From assembly GCA_013391845.1 (NCBI GenBank), contig CP058414.1:2962501-3026500 (forward strand): a stretch of 64,000 nt of DNA, read 5' to 3'. The position numbers were made by a program, and so were the translations under genes. The stretch comes from Pseudoalteromonas shioyasakiensis (lineage in GTDB: Bacteria > Pseudomonadota > Gammaproteobacteria > Enterobacterales > Alteromonadaceae). The notes beneath the pieces were generated by a model that was given only the letters and a program-made list of their open reading frames with translations, did no database searches and was not told where the DNA came from. Below, piece after piece: positions 59,586 through 64,000 of the stretch (the stretch's first letter is position 1; every line of letters starts with the position of its first letter).

Positions 59586-60239
59586 TTACGCAGGCACACC
59601 GCTATGGAACTTAAAATCTTCATCTGGGGTTGAAATAAGATCGGCTTCAAGCTGACCAAAGAATTCAACACGCTCTGTAATATCAAATTCACTGATTTCT
59701 TGAGCAAGGGTTAAATAGTCTTGGTAATGGCGGGCTTCAGAGCGCAGTAGTGAAATATAAAAATCACCTAAACGCTTATCTACATGTGGCGCTAATTTAG
59801 CAAAGCGCTCACATGAGCGGGCTTCGATATAGGCACCAATAATTAACTTATCAACTAAAGCATCTGGCTCGTAAGTTTTTACATGGCGCAGCATACCTTT
59901 TGCATAACGACATGGGGTAATACTTTTATATTCAACACCGTACTCATCCATGATCTCAAGTACTTGATAAAAGTGATGCAGCTCTTCTTTAATCAACATA
60001 ACCATTTTATCGATGAGGTCTTGCCCATAAGGTGAGTTCGATTTTGGGATCATTGATTTAGTTAGCTTATTTTTATCTACAAGCTCACGCCAATCCCCTT
60101 CTCGCTTATAAATAAGCGTCTCAAAAGGTTTTAGCCACTCAAGTAAAGCGTCACTACTTTGCTTATCAACCGCGTACTTACGAATTAAAAACATCGCACT
60201 TTGCGCGGCCTTTAATTCACTGAATGTAAATATGTGCAT
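59586..60239 (-). CDS. miaE: MiaE, tRNA 2-methylthio-N6-isopentenyladenosine-37 hydroxylase
   Basis: 217 residues of the ferritin-like diiron family. Ligands are visible in KEELHHFYQV, GAYIEARSCERF and LRSEARHYQDYL. It hydroxylates ms2i6A37 in tRNAs, using oxygen. Last clearly core gene before the AT-rich accessory segment. The 5' gap of ~200 bases is AT-rich and shared with the divergent ATPase gene. Confidence 0.93.
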   Translation of the reverse strand: MHIFTFSELKAAQSAMFLIRKYAVDKQSSDALLEWLKPFETLIYKREGDWRELVDKNKLTKSMIPKSNSPYGQDLIDKMVMLIKEELHHFYQVLEIMDEYGVEYKSITPCRYAKGMLRHVKTYEPDALVDKLIIGAYIEARSCERFAKLAPHVDKRLGDFYISLLRSEARHYQDYLTLAQEISEFDITERVEFFGQLEADLISTPDEDFKFHSGVPA

Positions 60240-60447
60240 ATATGATTTAATTTTACATATTAAGGTAAAAGCTGTGCCACAACTTTTTATAACAAAAAAT
60301 ACATTGTATTAAATCAACTATAACAAAAAGGAATAACGAAAAATAAAATCCTAAAAAAATATTATTTCTCTTTTGTACAGTTTTACTCCACCATACAAAT
60401 GTCACCACAAACACAAATTTTCTAAGATTTTATTTAAGGAAATAAAA

Positions 60448-61623
60448 ATGAAATATTTATCAAAAAGTTGTGGTGAAAAAGTACAAGATCTTAAAAAATC
60501 ATTACAAAGTTCATCTCAAAATAATGAATCCTTGCCTTTCGCTTTCGGAAGTGATGGCTGGGATACTCCACCTTCTTGGCTTCTTGAAAACTATATTACA
60601 ACCCCCTCCGTTGGCTTTTACATAGGTAACTCTCAAGATTTAAAAACATTCATTGTTACCCAAATTGCATTTTGCGTCGCGACTGGCATCAACTTTGGAG
60701 GTTTGAAAGTAAGTAAAGGTGGTGTAATTTTTGTGTGTGCTGAAGGTGCAAATAGTTTTCCGAGAAGGTTAAAAGCTATAGAGGATAAGCATAATATAGA
60801 AGTAGGCAATAACCTCGTTAGAATAGAAGAGCCTATATCATTACTCAATACACAAAATGTCGATGCACTTGAATCTTTTATAAAAAAATATATAGAGGAT
60901 TTTGGGATAGATTTAAAACTAATTGTTTTAGATACATTTTCTCAATGTAGTGCAGGGATAGACGAAAACAAAGCTGGTGACGTAGCAAAGTACATAAATG
61001 CGTGTAAAACATTATCTGAAAAATACTCTCTATCGATTTTAATTACTCATCATAAAAACAAGGACGGTAACTATCGGGGCAGCACGGCCCTCTTCGGAAA
61101 CTCAGACTTTATAATTGAAACAAAAAGTGAGAACAATAAAGTAGAAAACAACAAAAAGGTAGTACGCGCGCACATGAGCTTAAAGAAATCGAAAGATACT
61201 TCTACTTCTATTGCTCATACACTTGAATTCAACGTAGTAACTTTTGATAAAGAATCAAAAAATGGAGGGAAAGAGAAGCTAAAAGATAACTTCGGGAATA
61301 TTGTAACTAGTCTAGTTTTTGACAAGCTCTACGAAAAGCCAACTCACCAAGAGAAATCCACACAAAAAAATGACATCTTCAATAAAGCTATTATAGACAT
61401 TATAAAAAGTAAAGAAGGCTTACCTATATCTCAAAAAGACATAACTACTGAAATAAACTCCTTATTCCCAGAAAATAGAGAAAGCACTAATGAAAAAAAT
61501 GTTTCAAATGCATGTAGAGAATTATGTTCAAGAAAAATAATAGAGAAAGAAATTAAAGGCAGAAGTAATGTTTATATGTTAACTAGAGACCCTGCAACAG
61601 ATTCTGTGGACCTTGAAACATAG
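60448..61623 (+). CDS. RepA-like AAA/RecA-type ATPase with altered Walker A
   Basis: 391 residues of the AAA_25/RepA helicase-like group. The P-loop position reads GNSQDLKT (60-67): spacing is canonical and Lys-Thr are kept, but the Gly before Lys is Leu. Walker B is LIVLDTFSQC (~157), then ILITHHKNKDGNYRGSTAL (~195). A winged-helix-like tail (~310-385) may bind DNA. Related proteins are hexameric helicases of plasmid RSF1010 type or phage/satellite replication ATPases. ATG 60448 has AAGGA seven bases upstream. The AT-rich, Lys/Asn-rich make-up differs from the core genes and suggests transfer. Confidence 0.75.
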   Translation: MKYLSKSCGEKVQDLKKSLQSSSQNNESLPFAFGSDGWDTPPSWLLENYITTPSVGFYIGNSQDLKTFIVTQIAFCVATGINFGGLKVSKGGVIFVCAEGANSFPRRLKAIEDKHNIEVGNNLVRIEEPISLLNTQNVDALESFIKKYIEDFGIDLKLIVLDTFSQCSAGIDENKAGDVAKYINACKTLSEKYSLSILITHHKNKDGNYRGSTALFGNSDFIIETKSENNKVENNKKVVRAHMSLKKSKDTSTSIAHTLEFNVVTFDKESKNGGKEKLKDNFGNIVTSLVFDKLYEKPTHQEKSTQKNDIFNKAIIDIIKSKEGLPISQKDITTEINSLFPENRESTNEKNVSNACRELCSRKIIEKEIKGRSNVYMLTRDPATDSVDLET

Positions 61624-61644
61624 TAAACGGCCTTTACTCCTTTT

Positions 61645-61704
61645 ATTAAGTCTTACTTACCGTTACCCGTATATATATACGGGTAACGGTAAGTAAGACT
61701 TAAT
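61645..61704. repeat. Perfect 60-bp palindrome
   Basis: Two 30-base arms are exact reverse complements with no spacer; the centre is ATATATAT (61671-61678). The left arm begins ATTAAGTCTTACTTACCG and contains several TTAC/TTACC units. It lies 21 bases after the ATPase stop and 50 bases before the end of the convergent unknown gene. Neither strand has a T run beyond the arms, so it is not a standard terminator. Confidence 0.97.
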
Positions 61705-61754
61705 CTATGAAAGGTAGGAGATATATAAAAAATCCAATTAGCTCATTATCAAAC

Positions 61755-62360
61755 CTAACGGTAATCATTATGATTTAACCATTCAATCTTATTCGATTCA
61801 AAATTATAATGAACAAAAACCATATAACCTTGAGCCATATTTTCAGTGCTACAAAAGCCGATTGAATCTAAACTTTTTAGACCTAAATGGTAATCAGTTA
61901 AAAACTCCATAAACTCTTTAACAATTAATTTATAGTCACAATTTTTATCATACTTCGGAAGTAACAATTTGAATGTGTAGCCATCTTCTGTATCAGCGTG
62001 CAATGCGCAAGCCAGAGAAAATGGATTGTTAGAGCTTAACTTTCCTCTGGTAGCAAATATCGTTGGTTCTATTCTGGGCTCAGACATTACTGTTGAAGTT
62101 AAATTTGATATGTTTTCTTTTAAAGATAAATAATGATCTTTTCCCATCTCTTTTAGAAAACCGTCAAAATAACTTTTGCCAACAAATATCATTATTGCTG
62201 GAAAAATAAACCATTCGGCACACATCATTGCACCCATAGGTTCTTTATTAGGTTCTACTATTAAATTTAAACCATCTGCTTTTACAGAGCTTTCAAATTC
62301 TCTAAAGATATCTTCGGGAATATGTTGATCAAAAATAATTCCAATATGCGGCTTATGCAT
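61755..62360 (-). CDS. Unknown protein with one hydrophobic segment
   Basis: 201 residues, not recognised. It opens with a beta-like stretch (HIGIIFDQHIPEDIF), then a hydrophobic segment at ~45-62 (MCAEWFIFPAIMIFVG) directly followed by KSYFDGFLKEMGKDHY. The rest is mixed and soluble-looking, with a C-terminal MVFVHYNFESNKIEWL. ATG 62360 has GGAGAG seven bases upstream; an ATG at 62378 would place that ribosome site inside the gene. Convergent with the ATPase gene and divergent from a 59-codon gene. Confidence 0.7.
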   Translation of the reverse strand: MHKPHIGIIFDQHIPEDIFREFESSVKADGLNLIVEPNKEPMGAMMCAEWFIFPAIMIFVGKSYFDGFLKEMGKDHYLSLKENISNLTSTVMSEPRIEPTIFATRGKLSSNNPFSLACALHADTEDGYTFKLLLPKYDKNCDYKLIVKEFMEFLTDYHLGLKSLDSIGFCSTENMAQGYMVFVHYNFESNKIEWLNHNDYR

Positions 62361-62399
62361 TTTTTGTCTCTCCAACATACAATGTAACTGATAAGATAA

Positions 62400-62579
62400 A
62401 TGATATTAAGATCAAAAGATAGATACACTGCTCAAGCTGAACTAGTGGAAAAAGTAAATAACTCATTGCCGAGCATTAACCCTAATACAAACGCAAAAGA
62501 GGTTTCTGCAACACTAAATGAATTATTTTTAAATAATATAATAAAGAAAAAGAAGGAAGATCCAATTCTTATTCGTTAA
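62400..62579 (+). CDS. Small 59-residue protein of unknown function
   Basis: An ATG-started frame of 59 codons: MILRSKDRYTAQAELVEKV opens it and it ends KKKKEDPILIR. Composition is protein-like (amphipathic helices, basic C-terminal region). The ribosome site is weak (GATAAG four bases before ATG). A hairpin terminator on the same strand 50 bases after the stop supports transcription. It could be a real small gene or the 3' remnant of a longer one. Confidence 0.5.
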   Translation: MILRSKDRYTAQAELVEKVNNSLPSINPNTNAKEVSATLNELFLNNIIKKKKEDPILIR

Positions 62580-62628
62580 TAGAATTTTAACTTTATAAGT
62601 TCCACAAAGAACAAAATTGTTGGGAAGA

Positions 62629-62660
62629 TAAAAAGGGCCGAGCGAAACGTCCCTTTTTTA
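62629..62660 (+). terminator. Terminator after the 59-codon gene
   Basis: The stem AAAAGGG.CG/CG.CCCTTTT around AGCGAAA with a T6 run. Stem mismatch at one position. Confidence 0.7.
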
Positions 62661-62792
62661 TTTATTTCTATTTCTGAGATTTAAACTTTCATAGCCAATC
62701 ATGCTAGCTATATAAAGTTACAGCATTACATTACATCCCTTAAGGAACAAAGTTCAAGCTATCAGATAGAGACTAAGTGATAACTGAAAAAT

Positions 62793-64000
62793 CTACTCTG
62801 TAAATTTTTCTAAATAGCACCCAACAAAATTTTCAGCATTAAGAGGAGAGCATGACAACAAATGATTACATTGTATTTTTAAGTCTTCACCTGATAATTG
62901 CGACTCAATCAAGTGTTGAAGCAAAACCCTGAGGTCATCAATTAATTTCGCTAAATTTATATAAGTAAAAGCATGAGAAGCACCAGCAACTGCAGCTTTT
63001 GTAGCAATATTCTCCGGATGAACACTCACACGTATACATTTATAGCCTGGGTAATGTTTAGCGAACCATTCAGCTGCTACTAATAGCTGCCCATGCTCAT
63101 CTTTAGTTAAAGCATTCTTTGCTTTTTTCCTACTTTTGGCCTCAATAACTAATCCGATATTGTTAGGTAACAGCCACAGAACATCTGGACCTTCTCCATT
63201 GTCATCATGTCTTTCTGCATAAAACCCTAACTGTTTTGCGATATCACTCAGTGCTTGTTCAAACTGATTTGCAGATGCATTCTTATTTAAACTTGCTACA
63301 GTATCCTCAAATGACTGAATTAAACCTCTTCTCAAACGGTACTCACTTAATGCATCACATATCACATCCGCCTGTAAGTTAGATATAAATGCGGGTCTAT
63401 AAGGTGGTAAAACTTTTGGTCTCATGAGGTTACGATTTAAACCATAAGCAATTCGCTGTAACTCCTCAGCTCTTTTAGTATGCCCCCATTTATCTGCGAT
63501 TCTGGCTGAAAACTGTTGAAGCCAGCCCGCAATCTGGGGATCTAAGCTAACTGAATCAACCACCTTTTCTATTCGTGAAATAGCTTTGTCAGGATATCCA
63601 TCATACCAAAGATTAAATGCCTTTCTCTCACCACTAGCTTGAATAAATTCACTGCTATCATTCACTGTTTCACCAACCAAATCAGCAAGTGTTTCCGCAT
63701 GATACTCAACCCAATCCTGATCTCTGATTATGCTTCTATGTATAGTCGTTGCAAGATCTTCAAAACTAGATACCTCACTACTGATCTCAGCTCCCATCTG
63801 CAACTGTGCTCTCGTAGCATTAGTAAGATATTTAAAATTATTTTTTTTTGCTATCCATGCCGCCAAATCAGAACCAACCATAATAACAACACAATAATCA
63901 CCTGCCCCTCTAGCACCTCGACCTACTCCTTGTTCAATTCTTTGTGCTAGCATTTTAGTTATTGTCTTGCCTCCAAAAAGTGAACTAGCTCTAAATAGCT
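62793..64000 (-). CDS. SF2 helicase with C-terminal PD-(D/E)XK nuclease domain (partial, 5' end outside the window)
   Basis: The frame is open to the window edge and continues beyond it; the ATG at 63953 is internal, since the residues before it (FGGKTITK) read on smoothly. Helicase motif VI is visible as QRIEQGVGRGARG. About 200 residues of helical linker follow, then a nuclease core, GPDVLWLLP and GLVIEAKSRKK, the D...ExK arrangement of restriction-type nucleases (63110-63200). A helical tail ends the protein. Helicase-nuclease fusions of this kind are common in phage-defence loci, but no named family can be fixed from this part. Confidence 0.75.
   Translation of the reverse strand, partial: LFRASSLFGGKTITKMLAQRIEQGVGRGARGAGDYCVVIMVGSDLAAWIAKKNNFKYLTNATRAQLQMGAEISSEVSSFEDLATTIHRSIIRDQDWVEYHAETLADLVGETVNDSSEFIQASGERKAFNLWYDGYPDKAISRIEKVVDSVSLDPQIAGWLQQFSARIADKWGHTKRAEELQRIAYGLNRNLMRPKVLPPYRPAFISNLQADVICDALSEYRLRRGLIQSFEDTVASLNKNASANQFEQALSDIAKQLGFYAERHDDNGEGPDVLWLLPNNIGLVIEAKSRKKAKNALTKDEHGQLLVAAEWFAKHYPGYKCIRVSVHPENIATKAAVAGASHAFTYINLAKLIDDLRVLLQHLIESQLSGEDLKIQCNHLLSCSPLNAENFVGCYLEKFTE

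Noticed and set aside
59519..59707. Small frame overlapping the 3' end of miaE
   Set aside because: It lies in another frame of miaE and its terminator, with no ribosome site.
61645..61704. The 60-bp palindrome as a plain bidirectional terminator
   Set aside because: There is no T run after the arms on either strand, and 30-bp perfect arms exceed what terminators need; kept instead as an unexplained repeat.

Overview
The window looks like a chromosomal segment of a marine gammaproteobacterium of the Pseudoalteromonas/Alteromonadales type. This is inferred from the roughly 40% GC, the proteins, and the gene order (rpsB-tsf-pyrH-frr-uppS-cdsA-dxr-rseP-bamA-skp-lpxD-fabZ-lpxA; tig-clpP-clpX-lon-hupB-ppiD; psp next to sap; cysS-ppiB-lpxH). 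No 16S gene or species marker is present, so the genus is an inference.

Layout. 1-2.4 kb: end of cydD, cydC, a short rlpA, a 166-bp palindromic repeat and the operon terminator. 2.4-15.5 kb (minus strand): the long translation/isoprenoid/envelope operon from rpsB to lpxA, with internal hairpin terminators after tsf and frr. It ends at lpxA; lpxB does not follow. 15.6-19.9 kb (plus): map, glnD, dapD. 20-25.5 kb: a small anchored protein, a two-gene RND efflux unit and a membrane protein. 25.6-28.2 kb: phhB, phhA and a methionine gamma-lyase gene, with two TyrR/PhhR-like boxes before phhA. 28.3-38.7 kb: ycjF, ycjX, pspC, pspB, pspA (minus) with a sigma-54-type promoter, diverging from pspF and sapABCDF (plus). 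38.8-48.3 kb: cupin and GNAT genes, then ppiD, hupB, lon, clpX, clpP, tig with heat-shock-like promoters before lon and clpP. 48.7-49.35 kb: a tRNA cluster (Pro, Arg, His, Pro, Pro in transcription order) plus a decayed tRNA-Pro copy. 49.6-54.4 kb: folD, an EamA transporter, cysS, ppiB, lpxH. 54.4-60.2 kb: a periplasmic binding protein, a membrane histidine kinase with a REC-GGDEF-EAL partner, and miaE.

60.3-64 kb is visibly more AT-rich, has unfamiliar genes and looks like accessory DNA. It holds a RepA-type ATPase with an altered Walker A motif, a perfect 60-bp palindrome, an unknown protein with one hydrophobic segment, a 59-codon gene with its own terminator, and the 3' part of a gene encoding an SF2 helicase joined to a PD-(D/E)XK nuclease. 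This is the best place to look for an undescribed system, probably genome defence or a mobile replicon. The decisive upstream part lies beyond the window.

Most of the window is conserved core: envelope biogenesis (LPS, BAM, undecaprenol, phospholipid), envelope stress (Psp, Sap), and protein quality control (Lon, ClpXP, trigger factor, PpiD). Gene starts were chosen from Shine-Dalgarno spacing and family length; regulatory sites were read by eye and are predictions.
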